Shown here: piece by piece, positions 24,758 to 34,278 of the stretch | Numbering within the stretch: position 1 is the first letter of the stretch | Layout: each line of letters opens with the position of its first letter | Translations under genes and position numbers: made by a program | Notes under the pieces: model-generated | Database searches by the model: none | Told to the model about the DNA's origin: nothing | Seen by the model: the letters and a program-made list of their open reading frames with translations, nothing else | Assembly: GCA_027068415.1 (NCBI GenBank) | Contig: JAMOTD010000006.1 | Coordinates: forward strand, 1-64,000 | Reading direction: 5' to 3' | Source of the DNA: Desulfurobacteriaceae bacterium | GTDB lineage: Bacteria; Aquificota; Aquificia; Desulfurobacteriales; Desulfurobacteriaceae | Length of the DNA: 64,000 nucleotides

Positions 24758-25151
24758 CCTTTCTAAGCTCCTCTAAAATTCTCGTCATCTCTATTATCGC
24801 TATTTTCAGCCTGTCGTACATGCTCTTCTGGGCAAGCCTTAACTTCTCTATCTCTATCTCAAGCTCCCTCTTCTCCTTTTCAAGGAGCTCCTTCTCCTCC
24901 TTTTTCTTCTCAACTATCTTTTCAATCTCTTTCTTGGCCTTCTCTACAATCTCCTTAGTCTTATACTCGGGAGTCTGAACCTTTAACCTCTCAATCTCTT
25001 TAAGGAGCTCGTGATAAGCGTTTGAAACTTCCATGAGAAAGCTGTCAACCTCATCGGGGTCGTAGCCGAAGAGTTTCTTCCTGAACTCCTTGTTCCTGAT
25101 TTCTGACGGCGTGAAGACCCGCTTCCTCTGATTTCTTCTTTGTTCTTCCAT
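24615..25151 (-). CDS. DivIVA-domain coiled-coil protein
   Basis: 178 residues. The N-terminal motif FTPSEIRNKEFRKKLFGYDPDEVDSFL is the DivIVA lipid-binding domain, which senses membrane curvature. A long coiled coil follows (about 40-135). The last 45 residues are low-complexity Gly/Glu/Arg and coincide with the start of yggU in another frame, so the true end may have been shifted by mutation. The yggT gene lies directly upstream, which recalls the ylmG-divIVA order of Gram-positive cell-division clusters. A role in polarity or division is inferred from this. Confidence 0.82.
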   Translation of the reverse strand: MEEQRRNQRKRVFTPSEIRNKEFRKKLFGYDPDEVDSFLMEVSNAYHELLKEIERLKVQTPEYKTKEIVEKAKKEIEKIVEKKKEEKELLEKEKRELEIEIEKLRLAQKSMYDRLKIAIIEMTRILEELRKDAAGKKKERGNRDRGEAPAQGLKEQGGEGRGGKTEGESDGSSGGREG

Positions 25152-25152
25152 C

Positions 25153-25404
25153 TTACAGTCCCCTCAATAGACTATCTACTAACTGAAGAAGGATTATAGC
25201 AATCAACGGGCTCAGGTCTATCCCGCCGATTGGAGGAATTAGCTTCCGTATGGGGGAGAGAAGTCTATCAAGGAGCTCTATAACGGAGTTAACAAAACCG
25301 TTCCTCTGATGGGGAGGGATAAAGGTTAAAAGAGCTCCAACGATTATAAACCATGTAAGACCCTCAATAATAAGGTGGAGAAGGTTTTTTGCAAGCTCTA
25401 CCAA
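25153..25404 (-). CDS. YggT-family membrane protein
   Basis: 83 residues, half the size of E. coli YggT and like the single-domain YlmG of Gram-positives. Two membrane helices flank the family motif LLDRLLSPIRKLIPPIGGIDLSPLIAIILL. The role is not firmly known; YlmG/YggT proteins affect nucleoid and division or osmotic response. It overlaps rdgB by seven bases and is followed at one base by the DivIVA gene. Confidence 0.88.
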   Translation of the reverse strand: MVELAKNLLHLIIEGLTWFIIVGALLTFIPPHQRNGFVNSVIELLDRLLSPIRKLIPPIGGIDLSPLIAIILLQLVDSLLRGL

Positions 25405-25991
25405 GATTTCACCTCTTTAATCAGTTTTACAAGTTTTCTAATCGCCCTCCCCCTGTGGGAGATTTTGTTCTTCTCATCTAAGGGGAGCTCTGCCATAGTC
25501 TTCTCGTAGCCCTCAGGTATAAAGAGGGGGTCGTAGCCAAAGCCACCTTCCCCTCGGAGGGAAGTAATTACCTTTCCTTCAACCGTTCCGGAGCTCCAAA
25601 GTCCCATTCCCTCGGGGAAGGCCAAGAAGAGGAAGGAGACGTACCTTGCAGGAGAGGAGTCAAGCCCGAGTTTCTTCAGCTCCTCAATCAGCTTCCTGTT
25701 GTTCTCCTCGTCGGTAGCCCCCTCACCTGCAAACCTTGAGGAGTAAACTCCCGGCTTTCCCCCCAAGGCATCAACCTCAAGGCCCGAATCTTCGGCAAGA
25801 ACCGGCTCGTTTAGTACCTTAGCGTAGTAAGTGGCCTTCTCGTAAGCGTTCTCGCAGAAGGTTTCTCCCCTTTCCTCCGGAGGGGGAATTTTCCCCTTTT
25901 TAAGGGGAAGAACCTCTATACCGAAGTTTCTTAAAGCTTCCCTAACCTCCCTAACCTTTCCCGGGTTTGTGGTAGCAAAAATAATCCTCAC
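25398..25991 (-). CDS. rdgB: XTP/dITP diphosphatase
   Basis: 197 residues. It cleans the nucleotide pool of dITP and XTP. FATTNPGKVREVREAL at the N-terminus, AEDSGLEVDALGGKPGVYSSRFAG in the middle and GGFGYDPLFIP with ISHRGRAIRKL near the end are the family motifs. It begins right at the rph stop. Confidence 0.96.
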   Translation of the reverse strand: MRIIFATTNPGKVREVREALRNFGIEVLPLKKGKIPPPEERGETFCENAYEKATYYAKVLNEPVLAEDSGLEVDALGGKPGVYSSRFAGEGATDEENNRKLIEELKKLGLDSSPARYVSFLFLAFPEGMGLWSSGTVEGKVITSLRGEGGFGYDPLFIPEGYEKTMAELPLDEKNKISHRGRAIRKLVKLIKEVKSW

Positions 25992-26698
25992 TACTTAACC
26001 CCCAGAGCCTCTTTCTGTTTGGAGATAAGCTCACCTATTCCCTTTGCCGCAAGCTCAAGCAGTTTGTCAAGCTCTTCTCTGGTAAAAGTCCTGCCCTCTC
26101 CTGTTCCCTGAACCTCGGCAAACTCGCCTCGGTCGTTCATAACAACGTTCATGTCAACCTCGGCCATTGAGTCCTCCTCGTAGGTAAGGTCAAGGAGGGG
26201 GACTCCGTCAACAATCCCGACGCTTACCGCGGCAATAAAGGAGTTAACGGCACTCAGCTTACCGATTTTCTCAAGGGCCCTGTAGAGGGCTACAAAAGCC
26301 CCGGTTATTGCGGCGGTTCTCGTTCCGCCGTCGGCCTGAATAACGTCGCAGTCAATCCAGATTGTTATCTCTCCGAGTTCCGTAAGTTCAACGGCACTCC
26401 TTAAGGAGCGGCCTATAAGTCTCTGGATTTCCTGAGTCCTTCCGGTTAACCTCCCCTTTGCAGCCTCCCTTACGGTTCTCTGGGCTGTTGCCCTGGGGAG
26501 CATTGAGTACTCGGCGGTTATCCAGCCCTGACCGGTACCCTTTAAAAAGGGGGGAACCTTCTCCTCAACCGAGGCGGTGCAGATTACCCTCGTGTCGCCG
26601 AACTCTATCAGGCAAGAGCCCTCGGCGTACTTTATGTAGTCAAGGATTAAGTTTACGGGCCTAAGCTGGTCGGGAGCTCTCCCGTCACTCCTTATCAA
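25991..26698 (-). CDS. rph: Ribonuclease PH
   Basis: 235 residues. A phosphorolytic 3'-5' exonuclease that trims tRNA 3' ends. [57 protein letters not shown] and [19 protein letters not shown] are canonical. The protein ends shortly after the usual AAKGI helix. rph next to rdgB is a common pair. Overlaps murI by 14 bases. Confidence 0.97.
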   Translation of the reverse strand: MIRSDGRAPDQLRPVNLILDYIKYAEGSCLIEFGDTRVICTASVEEKVPPFLKGTGQGWITAEYSMLPRATAQRTVREAAKGRLTGRTQEIQRLIGRSLRSAVELTELGEITIWIDCDVIQADGGTRTAAITGAFVALYRALEKIGKLSAVNSFIAAVSVGIVDGVPLLDLTYEEDSMAEVDMNVVMNDRGEFAEVQGTGEGRTFTREELDKLLELAAKGIGELISKQKEALGVK

Positions 26699-27473
26699 TA
26701 TTTACCTCCTCAACTCTTACTTCTCTTCCCATTATCATTTTAGCTATTCTCTCAAAGCGCTCTGTTCTGTCGCTAACCAAAACCTTAACAAACCCTCTCT
26801 CCCCCTTCCTTTTTGTGGGGAGGTTCCTCTCAACTTCCTTGGCAACGGCGTCGGCCGAGTCTATCAGGTTGAGGTGGGGGTAGAGCTCCCCGATTACCCC
26901 CTTTATGAGGGGATAGTGGGTACACCCCAAAACAAGAGTATCTATACCCTCCTCCACGAGAGGCTCAAGGTACCTCCTAACAACCTCCTTGGTTATAGGG
27001 TCGTCAAGCCACCCTTCCTCAATTAGGGGAACAAGGAGGGGACAGGCCTTCTCGTAAACCTCACAGAAAGGGTTTAGGGAGATAATCTCCTTCCTGTAGG
27101 CGTGGCTCTTAACCGTGGCCTCTGTTCCGATTACCCCTACTTTTCCCCCTTTGGTGGCTGATACGGCAAGCTTCGCACCGGGTTTAACCACTCCAATAAC
27201 GGGAAAGGGGAACTCCTCCCTCAAAATCTCAAGAGCGTGGGCACTTGAGGTATTGCAGGCAACAACGAGCATCTTTATTCGGTAAGACTCAAGGAGCCTT
27301 GCGTTCTGAATGCTGTACCTGATTATAGTCCTCTGAGACTTTGTTCCGTAGGGAACCCTTGCGGTGTCGCCGAAGTAAATCAGATTCTCGCCGGGAAGGA
27401 GGTCCCTTATGGCCTTTAAGACCGTAAGCCCTCCCACACCGGAGTCAAAAATGCCAATTGCTCTGTCTGCCAT
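26685..27473 (-). CDS. murI: Glutamate racemase
   Basis: 262 residues. It makes D-glutamate for peptidoglycan. [17 protein letters not shown] at the N-terminus, [10 protein letters not shown], the first catalytic Cys in [11 protein letters not shown] (near 73) and the second in LGCTHYPL (near 183) are all present. It is the first gene of a murI-rph-rdgB-yggT-divIVA-yggU run and is divergent from relA/spoT. Confidence 0.96.
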   Translation of the reverse strand: MADRAIGIFDSGVGGLTVLKAIRDLLPGENLIYFGDTARVPYGTKSQRTIIRYSIQNARLLESYRIKMLVVACNTSSAHALEILREEFPFPVIGVVKPGAKLAVSATKGGKVGVIGTEATVKSHAYRKEIISLNPFCEVYEKACPLLVPLIEEGWLDDPITKEVVRRYLEPLVEEGIDTLVLGCTHYPLIKGVIGELYPHLNLIDSADAVAKEVERNLPTKRKGERGFVKVLVSDRTERFERIAKMIMGREVRVEEVNIDKE

Positions 27474-27542
27474 TGCTTCCTCTGAAGGTAGCGGATTAAT
27501 TTAAATGAGTTAGGCCGTAAAAACAGTTTTCGGGTTTAGGTT

Positions 27543-29693
27543 ATGAGGAGCTGCAAGGAAATTATAGATAAAGTAAGGGAATACCGCTCAAACTTTGACG
27601 AGCACTTAATAGAGAAAGCCTACGAGTTTGCAAAGAAAAAGCACGAAGGCCAGTTCAGGAAGTCGGGAGAGCCCTACTTCTCCCACCCGGCAGAGGTTGC
27701 CTACATCCTGGCAGAGCTGAAGATGGACGTCCCCACAATCGTTGCCGGCCTCCTTCACGATACCCTTGAGGATACGGACACTACCGAAGAGGAGATTGAG
27801 AGGGAGTTCGGAAGAGAGGTTCTCTTCATAGTTAAAGGGGTAACGAAACTTGAAGGGTACTCTTTCCAGAGCAAGGAGGAGAAGGAGGCCGAGAGCTTCA
27901 GGAACCTCCTGATTTCACTTGCCGAGGATATAAGGGTTCTCATAGTTAAGCTGGCCGACAGGCTCCACAACATGAGAACCCTCCACCACATGAAGAGGGA
28001 GAGCCAGCTGAGGAACGCAAAGGAGACACTTACGATTTACGCACCCCTTGCCAACAGGCTGGGTATGTACAGGATAAAGAACGAGCTTGAAGACCTTTCC
28101 TTAAAGTACCTTGACCCGGAGGCCTACTACGAGATTGAGAGGAAGGTTAAGGAGAAGAAGAAAAAGCTCCTGCCCTACCTTGAGGGGATTATTGAGAGGG
28201 TTAGGCAGGAGCTCCAAAAGAACGGAATAGACGGCCAAATCCAGTGGAGGATTAAACACATCTACGGAATCTACAAAAAGATGGTAACTAAAGGCATCCC
28301 CTTTGAGGAGGTTTACGACGTAGCGGGAATAAGGGTTATAACGGATACGGTCGGGAACTGCTACCAGATTCTCGGCATTATCCACCACATATGGACTCCC
28401 GTTCCCGGAAGGATTAAGGACTACATAGCCGTCCCAAAGCCCAACATGTACCAGTCCCTCCACACAACTGTCGTAGGCCCGAAGGGGCAGTTTATTGAGT
28501 TTCAAATCAGGACTTGGGAGATGCATCAGGTTGCCGAGCTGGGAATCGCCGCCCACTGGAAGTACAAGGAGGGGGGAGGAGCTCTCAGCGAGAGCGAGAA
28601 GGAAAGGTTCCTGTGGCTGAGGAACCTCCTTGAGTGGGTTAAAGAGGAAAAAGACCCGGAGGAGTTTATAAACTCTGTAAGAACTGACCTCTACGGAGAG
28701 GACATTTACGTTTTCACACCCAAAGGGGACATAAAGACCCTGCCGGTAGGGGCAACTCCGGTTGACTTTGCTTACGCAATCCATACCTCAGTCGGCCACA
28801 GGTGTAGGGCCGCAAAGGTTAACGGAAAATTAGTTCCCCTAAACTACACCTTAAAGAGCGGAGACAAGGTTGAAATAATAACGGGAAGTGAGGAAAGGCC
28901 GAGCAGGGATTGGCTCAACTTCGTTAAAACCTCAAAGGCCCGCCACGCAATACGTTCCTTTATAAGGAAGGAGGAAAACGAAAGGGCGAGGAAGTTGGGA
29001 GAGAGTCTGCTGGATAAAGCTCTCAGGAAACTGGCCGGTAAGAGCCTGAGCTCAATAGAAGAGGAGGAGATTAACGAGAGAATAAAGCCCTTGGGGTACT
29101 CAAACCTCTCCTCCCTCTTAGTTGACGTAGGTTTTGGCAAGATTGAGCCCGATACGGTCGCAAGGAAAATCCTCGGCCTTCCCGTTGAGCAGAGGAGGAA
29201 GAAGAGGAGCTCTACCCTTAAAGGCGAGGTTGCGATAAAGGTTGACGGAATAGACAACGTGGCGGTCAGCCTCGGAAGGTGCTGCCACCCCTTGCCGGGG
29301 GACGAGGTTGTGGGGGTGGTAAACTCGGGTAAGGGCATAGTAATCCATACGAAGAACTGCGTCGTGGCGAGGCAGGTGATGGAGAGCTCCCCCGGCAAGA
29401 TAGTAAAGGTAAACTTCGTCCCGTCAGAGAAGCTCTACCCCGCAAAGCTGAGGGTCTCGGTTATAGATAAGCCGGGAATGCTGGCGGAGGTTTCGGCCGT
29501 AATTTCAAAGCACAACATAAACATATCGGACGTAAAGAGCCGAAGGGCCAACGAGAAGACCGTCCTTGACTTTATAATTCAGGTTAAGAGCAGGGAGGAG
29601 TTCAATCAGGTCTTAAACGCCGTAAGGGGAATAAAGGGAGTAATATCCGCAAAGAGGGTTCACAGGGAAAAGCCAAAGAGAGTTGTTCACTGA
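27543..29693 (+). CDS. Bifunctional (p)ppGpp synthetase/hydrolase, RelA/SpoT family
   Basis: 716 residues. The HD hydrolase domain has its metal ligands in [11 protein letters not shown] (His 48) and LLHDTLEDT (His-Asp 72-73), so hydrolysis should be active. The synthetase domain has YDVAGIRVI and [16 protein letters not shown]. The TGS domain ([25 protein letters not shown]), the zinc-finger region with [12 protein letters not shown], and a C-terminal ACT domain ([23 protein letters not shown]) complete a long Rel. It is probably the organism's only long RSH enzyme. Controls the stringent response in the cytoplasm at ribosomes. Confidence 0.96.
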   Translation: MRSCKEIIDKVREYRSNFDEHLIEKAYEFAKKKHEGQFRKSGEPYFSHPAEVAYILAELKMDVPTIVAGLLHDTLEDTDTTEEEIEREFGREVLFIVKGVTKLEGYSFQSKEEKEAESFRNLLISLAEDIRVLIVKLADRLHNMRTLHHMKRESQLRNAKETLTIYAPLANRLGMYRIKNELEDLSLKYLDPEAYYEIERKVKEKKKKLLPYLEGIIERVRQELQKNGIDGQIQWRIKHIYGIYKKMVTKGIPFEEVYDVAGIRVITDTVGNCYQILGIIHHIWTPVPGRIKDYIAVPKPNMYQSLHTTVVGPKGQFIEFQIRTWEMHQVAELGIAAHWKYKEGGGALSESEKERFLWLRNLLEWVKEEKDPEEFINSVRTDLYGEDIYVFTPKGDIKTLPVGATPVDFAYAIHTSVGHRCRAAKVNGKLVPLNYTLKSGDKVEIITGSEERPSRDWLNFVKTSKARHAIRSFIRKEENERARKLGESLLDKALRKLAGKSLSSIEEEEINERIKPLGYSNLSSLLVDVGFGKIEPDTVARKILGLPVEQRRKKRSSTLKGEVAIKVDGIDNVAVSLGRCCHPLPGDEVVGVVNSGKGIVIHTKNCVVARQVMESSPGKIVKVNFVPSEKLYPAKLRVSVIDKPGMLAEVSAVISKHNINISDVKSRRANEKTVLDFIIQVKSREEFNQVLNAVRGIKGVISAKRVHREKPKRVVH

Positions 29694-29708
29694 TAGATTA
29701 AATCTATC
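29692..29708 (+). other. AT-rich inverted repeat between relA/spoT and clpP
   Basis: GATAGAT / ATCTATC with a three-base loop starts inside the relA/spoT stop codon and is followed by TT. It could be a weak attenuator, but an AT stem of 7 bp is not very stable for a thermophile. Confidence 0.3.
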
Positions 29709-29745
29709 TTTACCAGTAGCACAACGGGAAATTAAGGAGGAGTTT

Positions 29746-30348
29746 ATGGAAGAGATTCTCAACCAGTTCGTTCCCATAGTAATTGAGCAGACGGGAAGGG
29801 GAGAGAGGGCCTACGACATCTACTCAAGGCTCTTAAAGGACAGAATCATAATGCTGGGAACCCCCATAGACGACCACATTGCAAACCTCATAGTTGCCCA
29901 GCTCCTCTTCTTAGAGGCAGAAGACCCCGAAAAGGACATCTACCTCTACATAAACAGCCCCGGAGGGGTGGTAACGGCGGGCCTTGCAATCTACGACACG
30001 ATGCAGTACATAAAGCCCGACGTCGTAACAATCTGTATGGGGCAGGCGGCCAGCATGGGAGCCGTTCTGCTGGCGGCCGGCGCAAAGGGAAAGCGCTTTG
30101 CACTCCCCCACGCAAGGATAATGATTCACCAGCCCTTGGGAGGCTTTCAGGGTCAGGCGACCGACATTGAAATCCACGCAAAGGAAATCCTCAGGCTCAA
30201 GAGAATGCTCAACGAAATTCTCTCAAACCACACCGGCCAGCCGATTGAGAAGATTGAGCAGGACACCGAAAGGGACTACTTTATGAGCGCAGAGGAGGCC
30301 AAAGAGTACGGCCTCATAGACAAAGTACTAACCAGAAGGGGTGGTTAA
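29746..30348 (+). CDS. clpP: ClpP protease subunit
   Basis: 200 residues from the ATG at 29746, which has AAGGAGG eight bases upstream; a frame from 29683 overlaps relA and lacks similarity. The catalytic Ser is in [11 protein letters not shown] (Ser 103) and the His in [11 protein letters not shown] (His 128). [13 protein letters not shown] is also typical. Degrades unfolded proteins with ClpX or ClpA, neither of which is in the window; the second ATP-dependent protease here is HslUV. Confidence 0.96.
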   Translation: MEEILNQFVPIVIEQTGRGERAYDIYSRLLKDRIIMLGTPIDDHIANLIVAQLLFLEAEDPEKDIYLYINSPGGVVTAGLAIYDTMQYIKPDVVTICMGQAASMGAVLLAAGAKGKRFALPHARIMIHQPLGGFQGQATDIEIHAKEILRLKRMLNEILSNHTGQPIEKIEQDTERDYFMSAEEAKEYGLIDKVLTRRGG

Positions 30349-31635
30349 TTGGTTAAGGGAAGGTTTCCCTTAGACAGGGTTGAGGAAGCCATAGAGGACA
30401 TCCGGCAGGGCAAGATGGTGGTCGTCGTTGACGACCCCAACAGGGAGAACGAGGGCGACCTCGTAATGGCCGCGGAGAAGGTCACCCCTGAGGCCATAAA
30501 CTTTATGGCAAAGTACGGAAGGGGGTTAATCTGCCTTGCCCTTCCCGAGGAAAGGTGCGACCAGCTTGGCTTTGAGCCGATGACCGCAAGGCCTTCAGAC
30601 CCAAAGGAAACCGCCTTCTGCGTCTCCGTTGACGCACACCCCAAGTTCGGAACGACAACCGGAATATCGGCCTACGACAGGGCCATAACGATAAAGAGGG
30701 CAGTAAGCCCCGATGCAAAGCCCGAGGACTTCGTTAAACCCGGCCACGTCTTCCCCCTAAGGGCAAGGAAGGGAGGAGTTTTAAAGCGCTCTGGCCACAC
30801 CGAGGCCGCCGTTGACCTTGCCCGCCTTGCAGGGCTCTACCCGGCCGGAGTCATCTGCGAAATTATGGACGAAGACGGGACGATGATGAGGCTCCCGAAA
30901 CTCATAGACTACGCGAGAGAGCACGGCCTCAAAATCATAAGCATAGCCGACCTCATTGAGTACAGGATGAAGAGGGAGAGCCTGATAAGGCGGGAGGCCG
31001 AGGCAAACCTCCCCACAATCTACGGCCAGTGGAAGATCTACGCCTATACCTCAATAGTTGACGGCAAGGAGCACGTCGCCCTCGTGATGGGCAAGATAAG
31101 AGAGGACGAGCCCGTCTTAGTGAGGGTTCACTCCGAGTGTTTAACGGGCGACGTCTTCGGCTCCTTAAAGTGCGACTGCAGGAGCCAGCTCCACAGGGCA
31201 ATGGAGATGATTGCCCAGGAGGGTAAGGGCGTAATCGTTTACTTAAGGCAGGAGGGCAGGGGAATAGGCCTTGTGAACAAGATTAAGGCCTACCACCTTC
31301 AGGACCACGGCTTTGACACGGTTGAGGCCAACGAGAAGTTAGGATTCCCGGCAGATATGAGGGACTTCGGAATCGGAGCCCAGATTTTGAGGGATTTGGG
31401 CGTTAAGAAGATGAGGCTCATGACCAACAACCCGAGAAAGCTAATCGGCCTTGAGGGATACGGCCTTGAGATAGTTGAAAGAGTGCCGATTATAACGGGG
31501 GTCTGCCAGTATAATATCGGCTACCTGAAGGCCAAAAAGGAGAAACTGGGTCATCTACTTGAGTTGGAGGAGGAAAATGGAAAACGGGGAGTTTCAAGTT
31601 CCGGAAGGGATAAAGGAGAAGTTAAACCAGATTAA
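30349..31635 (+). CDS. ribBA: Fused DHBP synthase / GTP cyclohydrolase II
   Basis: 428 residues; catalyses the first steps of both branches of riboflavin synthesis. The N-terminal RibB domain has [20 protein letters not shown] and [24 protein letters not shown]. The C-terminal RibA domain has [24 protein letters not shown] (three zinc Cys), [11 protein letters not shown] and [14 protein letters not shown]. The TTG start is directly at the clpP stop. The last 20 residues run over the start of the next gene and are not conserved. Confidence 0.95.
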   Translation: MVKGRFPLDRVEEAIEDIRQGKMVVVVDDPNRENEGDLVMAAEKVTPEAINFMAKYGRGLICLALPEERCDQLGFEPMTARPSDPKETAFCVSVDAHPKFGTTTGISAYDRAITIKRAVSPDAKPEDFVKPGHVFPLRARKGGVLKRSGHTEAAVDLARLAGLYPAGVICEIMDEDGTMMRLPKLIDYAREHGLKIISIADLIEYRMKRESLIRREAEANLPTIYGQWKIYAYTSIVDGKEHVALVMGKIREDEPVLVRVHSECLTGDVFGSLKCDCRSQLHRAMEMIAQEGKGVIVYLRQEGRGIGLVNKIKAYHLQDHGFDTVEANEKLGFPADMRDFGIGAQILRDLGVKKMRLMTNNPRKLIGLEGYGLEIVERVPIITGVCQYNIGYLKAKKEKLGHLLELEEENGKRGVSSSGRDKGEVKPD

Positions 31636-31861
31636 CAGGCAGTTTGCCACGTTTGTAGAAGAGCTCGTAAGGGACTACGAGGAGAAGGTGAACAACCTTC
31701 AGCAGAGGGTTGAGGAGCTTGAGCAGGAGAATGTTGAGCTCAAGTACAAACTGAGGCAGCTGGGCAACGAGCTGAAGAACCTCAGCGAGAAGATTACCTC
31801 AGAGTTCTTAAAGAGGGCAGAGAACGCCCTTGAGGAGGTTGAGAAATTCAACCGCGAGTAG
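31577..31861 (+). CDS. Small coiled-coil protein
   Basis: 94 residues from ATG 31577, with GGAGGAGG ahead. Residues about 10-85 form one long coiled coil ([26 protein letters not shown]). No family recognised; the size and shape recall small structural or division-associated proteins such as ZapB. It overlaps ribBA by 59 bases and its own end carries the ribosome site of pdxA, so translation of pdxA is probably coupled to it. Confidence 0.75.
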   Translation: MENGEFQVPEGIKEKLNQINRQFATFVEELVRDYEEKVNNLQQRVEELEQENVELKYKLRQLGNELKNLSEKITSEFLKRAENALEEVEKFNRE

Positions 31862-32844
31862 CAATCACCTTAGGTGACCCTGCGGGGATAGGGCCCGAAA
31901 TCCTCTTAAAGTCCCTTCCCTTTCTCAGCTCCCTTCCCGGGAGCTTTACCGTTTACGGCTCTAAAGGAGTTCTACAGGTTTACGCGAAGCTCCTCTCAAC
32001 TCCCCTTTCACTAAAAGAGGTTAAAGAGCCGCCTGCCGAAAGGGGGGTCTTCCTCATTGACGCCTACCCTTTAAAAAAAGTTCAGCCGGGAAAGCCCGAC
32101 AGGGAGTGCGGAGCCGCCCAGCTGAAGTTTATAGAGAGGGCAGTTGAGGACGCTAAGAGGGGAAAAGTTGACGCAATAGTAACCCTTCCCATAAACAAGG
32201 AGGTGATAAGGAAGGCCGGCTTCAACTTCCCCGGCCACACGGAATACCTGGCCCACGCCTTTAAGACAGAAGAGTTCGCAATGATGCTCTCAAACGAGAA
32301 GTTGAGGGTTGTGCTTTTAACAACCCACCTTCCCCTGAAAGAGGTTCCGGAAAAAGTTAAAAAGGAAGGGGTCTTAAGGAAGTTAAGGCTGATTAATAGG
32401 GAGCTCCGCCCGAAAAAAATTGGAGTCTGCGGCCTAAACCCCCACGCCGGAGAGGGGGGACTTTTCGGAAGGGAGGAAATTGAAGAGATAGAGCCGGCAG
32501 TAGCGCAAGCCCGGAAAGAGGGAATACCCGCCTTCGGACCCTACCCCTCAGATACGCTCTTTGTAAGGGCGGCCTCGGGAGAGTTTGACGCGGTTTTGGC
32601 AATGTACCACGACCAAGGGCTTATACCGGTTAAGCTCCTCGGTTTCGGAAAGAGCGTTAATACAACCCTCGGGCTTCCGATAATAAGAACGTCGGTAGAC
32701 CACGGAACGGCCTACGACATTGCAGGAAAGGGAGTGGCAGACGAGGAAAGTTTTAAAAAGGCCGTTATTGAGGCAATTAAACTTTTAGATAAAAAGAGAC
32801 CTTTGTTAGAATTAAACACAAACTTAGAAGGGCTAAACCAATGA
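31846..32844 (+). CDS. pdxA: 4-hydroxythreonine-4-phosphate dehydrogenase, probable ATT start
   Basis: 332 residues. PdxA acts in the DXP-dependent vitamin B6 pathway. [15 protein letters not shown] opens the protein; TLPINKEVIRKAGFNFPGHTEYL, GLNPHAGEGGLFG, AMYHDQGLIPVKLLGF and RTSVDHGTAYDIAGKG are family motifs with the metal-binding His residues. After the in-frame TGA at 31840-31842 the only codons before the conserved VAITLGDP are GAA ATT CAA CCG CGA. There is no ATG, GTG or TTG for about 119 codons, until 32203, which would delete a third of the enzyme. GAGGAGG ends seven bases before the ATT at 31846, so ATT is the likely start. Confidence 0.92.
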   Translation: MQPRVAITLGDPAGIGPEILLKSLPFLSSLPGSFTVYGSKGVLQVYAKLLSTPLSLKEVKEPPAERGVFLIDAYPLKKVQPGKPDRECGAAQLKFIERAVEDAKRGKVDAIVTLPINKEVIRKAGFNFPGHTEYLAHAFKTEEFAMMLSNEKLRVVLLTTHLPLKEVPEKVKKEGVLRKLRLINRELRPKKIGVCGLNPHAGEGGLFGREEIEEIEPAVAQARKEGIPAFGPYPSDTLFVRAASGEFDAVLAMYHDQGLIPVKLLGFGKSVNTTLGLPIIRTSVDHGTAYDIAGKGVADEESFKKAVIEAIKLLDKKRPLLELNTNLEGLNQ

Positions 32845-33869
32845 GAGACCTAAGTTTTTTAAAGTTCCCGGCCGCTCAAGGGAATACGGTTCTCCTCTTT
32901 GTCCTGATTTTAACGGTCTTTATTCTCTTCTTTATCCTCGTAGGCCTTATCAGGGAATACGTAAGGAAGAAGAACCTGAAACACTCCTTCTTCAAGGAAG
33001 CCCTTGAGAGGGGGCTTACAGAGGAAGAAGCTCAAATTCTCTGGAAGTACTCTTTGAAGTTTGGGAGGGATCCGTTCCTCGCCCTTGAGTTTAAGGCTCC
33101 CTTTGAAAAAGTTATTGACCTGTACCTCAGGGAAGACCCCAAAGCTGATGAAAAACTCGTTCAAGACATGAGAATAAAGCTGGGGTTTGACTACGTTCCC
33201 TACTTCGTTCCGCTGGTAAGTACAAAAGACATTGAGCTCTTCCAGCCTGCGAAGCTCTACCTTGCGGACAAGAGCCGTTACGAGGTTGCTCTTTTTGATA
33301 AGGACGAGAAGTACATGTACTGGGCAGTTATTGACGAGAGGCGTCCTCCCGATATAGTGGGCCAGAAAGTAACGGTCTCCTTCGTGAGGAAGGGGGACGG
33401 AATCTATAAGTTTGAGTCGGTAGTTGAGAAAATCTTCTTTGACAACGGGAAGATGATTGTCCAGCTCCCTCACACCTTCGAGCTTACGAGGTACCAGAGG
33501 AGGGAGTACGCGAGGGTTGAGGTTGAAGTTCCGGCAACTGTGGGAGTTTACAACAAGCTTGAGGATAAGGTAGAGTGGATTAAAGGCGAAATAGTTGACA
33601 TCTCTGCAGGGGGAGCAAAGGTCTGCATCTCCCTTCAGGACTACCCGAAGGAGCTCCAGCCGGCCTCAGAACTTATCCTCAAGTTCACCCTTGCCGGCAG
33701 GCGCTTTACCCTTAAGGCAAGCGTAGTAAACGTTTACCCCAGGAGGCACACAACCTGCTACGGCGTGAAGTTTGAGGGAATTAAGCCTGAAGACCAGAAG
33801 GCAATCCACGACTTCGTAAAGAACGAGCAGAAAAAACTTGCCCAGCTTGCCCTGAAGAACAGGGGATAG
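32841..33869 (+). CDS. Membrane-anchored PilZ-domain protein (c-di-GMP receptor)
   Basis: 342 residues. One N-terminal membrane segment (VLLFVLILTVFILFFILVGLI, about 18-38), a helical cytoplasmic middle part, a YcgR-like N-domain, and a C-terminal PilZ domain. The c-di-GMP motif RxxxR is RREYAR in TRYQRREYAR, and DISAGGAKV matches DxSxxG. Such proteins slow or steer flagella when c-di-GMP is high. It starts the plus-strand flagellar trio and overlaps the pdxA stop by four bases. Confidence 0.88.
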   Translation: MRDLSFLKFPAAQGNTVLLFVLILTVFILFFILVGLIREYVRKKNLKHSFFKEALERGLTEEEAQILWKYSLKFGRDPFLALEFKAPFEKVIDLYLREDPKADEKLVQDMRIKLGFDYVPYFVPLVSTKDIELFQPAKLYLADKSRYEVALFDKDEKYMYWAVIDERRPPDIVGQKVTVSFVRKGDGIYKFESVVEKIFFDNGKMIVQLPHTFELTRYQRREYARVEVEVPATVGVYNKLEDKVEWIKGEIVDISAGGAKVCISLQDYPKELQPASELILKFTLAGRRFTLKASVVNVYPRRHTTCYGVKFEGIKPEDQKAIHDFVKNEQKKLAQLALKNRG

Positions 33870-33870
33870 G

Positions 33871-34278
33871 TTGAAAGGGCTTGAAAAGGTAGTAGCTCTT
33901 AAAGAGAGAGAGCTAAAGAGGAAACAGGAAGAGCTCAACCTTCTTACGGCAAGGGAAAGGGCTTTAAGGCTTGAAATTGAAAGGGTTGAGGGGGAAATTT
34001 CTTCCCTCAAAGTATTGAACCCTGAATCTGTATTACAGTTTGCCCTAACGAGGGAGGTTTTGGGAGAGCTCCTAAGGAAGAGGGAAGGGCTGAGGAGAGA
34101 GCTGAAGGAGCTCTCAGAGGAGATTGAGGAGAAGAGGGAAGAGCTGGGGAAACTGAGGGGAGAGGTAAACCTCATAAAGGAGCTTTTAAGGAAACGGAAG
34201 CTGAGAGAGGAGCGAGTTGAAGAGGTTCTCAATGAGAGGTTTATCTATCAGGTTCTTTATGGCCGTAGCAGCGGTTAG
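33871..34278 (+). CDS. fliJ: FliJ-like flagellar export coiled-coil protein
   Basis: 135 residues from a TTG start one base after the upstream stop. Nearly the whole chain is coiled coil in two helices, with LKGLEKVVALKERELKRKQEEL at the start and a basic end, the size and layout of FliJ, the stalk-like partner of the FliI ATPase. Sequence conservation in FliJ is low, so the call leans on shape and flagellar context. fliI itself is in the minus-strand series. Confidence 0.65.
   Translation: MKGLEKVVALKERELKRKQEELNLLTARERALRLEIERVEGEISSLKVLNPESVLQFALTREVLGELLRKREGLRRELKELSEEIEEKREELGKLRGEVNLIKELLRKRKLREERVEEVLNERFIYQVLYGRSSG

Noticed and set aside
24039-24776. Plus-strand frame of 245 residues across HU and yggU
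   Set aside because: It is antisense to two strongly conserved genes and to the terminator, and its sequence is a Ser/Leu-rich shadow.
28101-28784. Antisense frame of 227 residues in relA/spoT
   Set aside because: The plus-strand synthetase and TGS domains are fully conserved; the antisense frame has no ribosome site or similarity.
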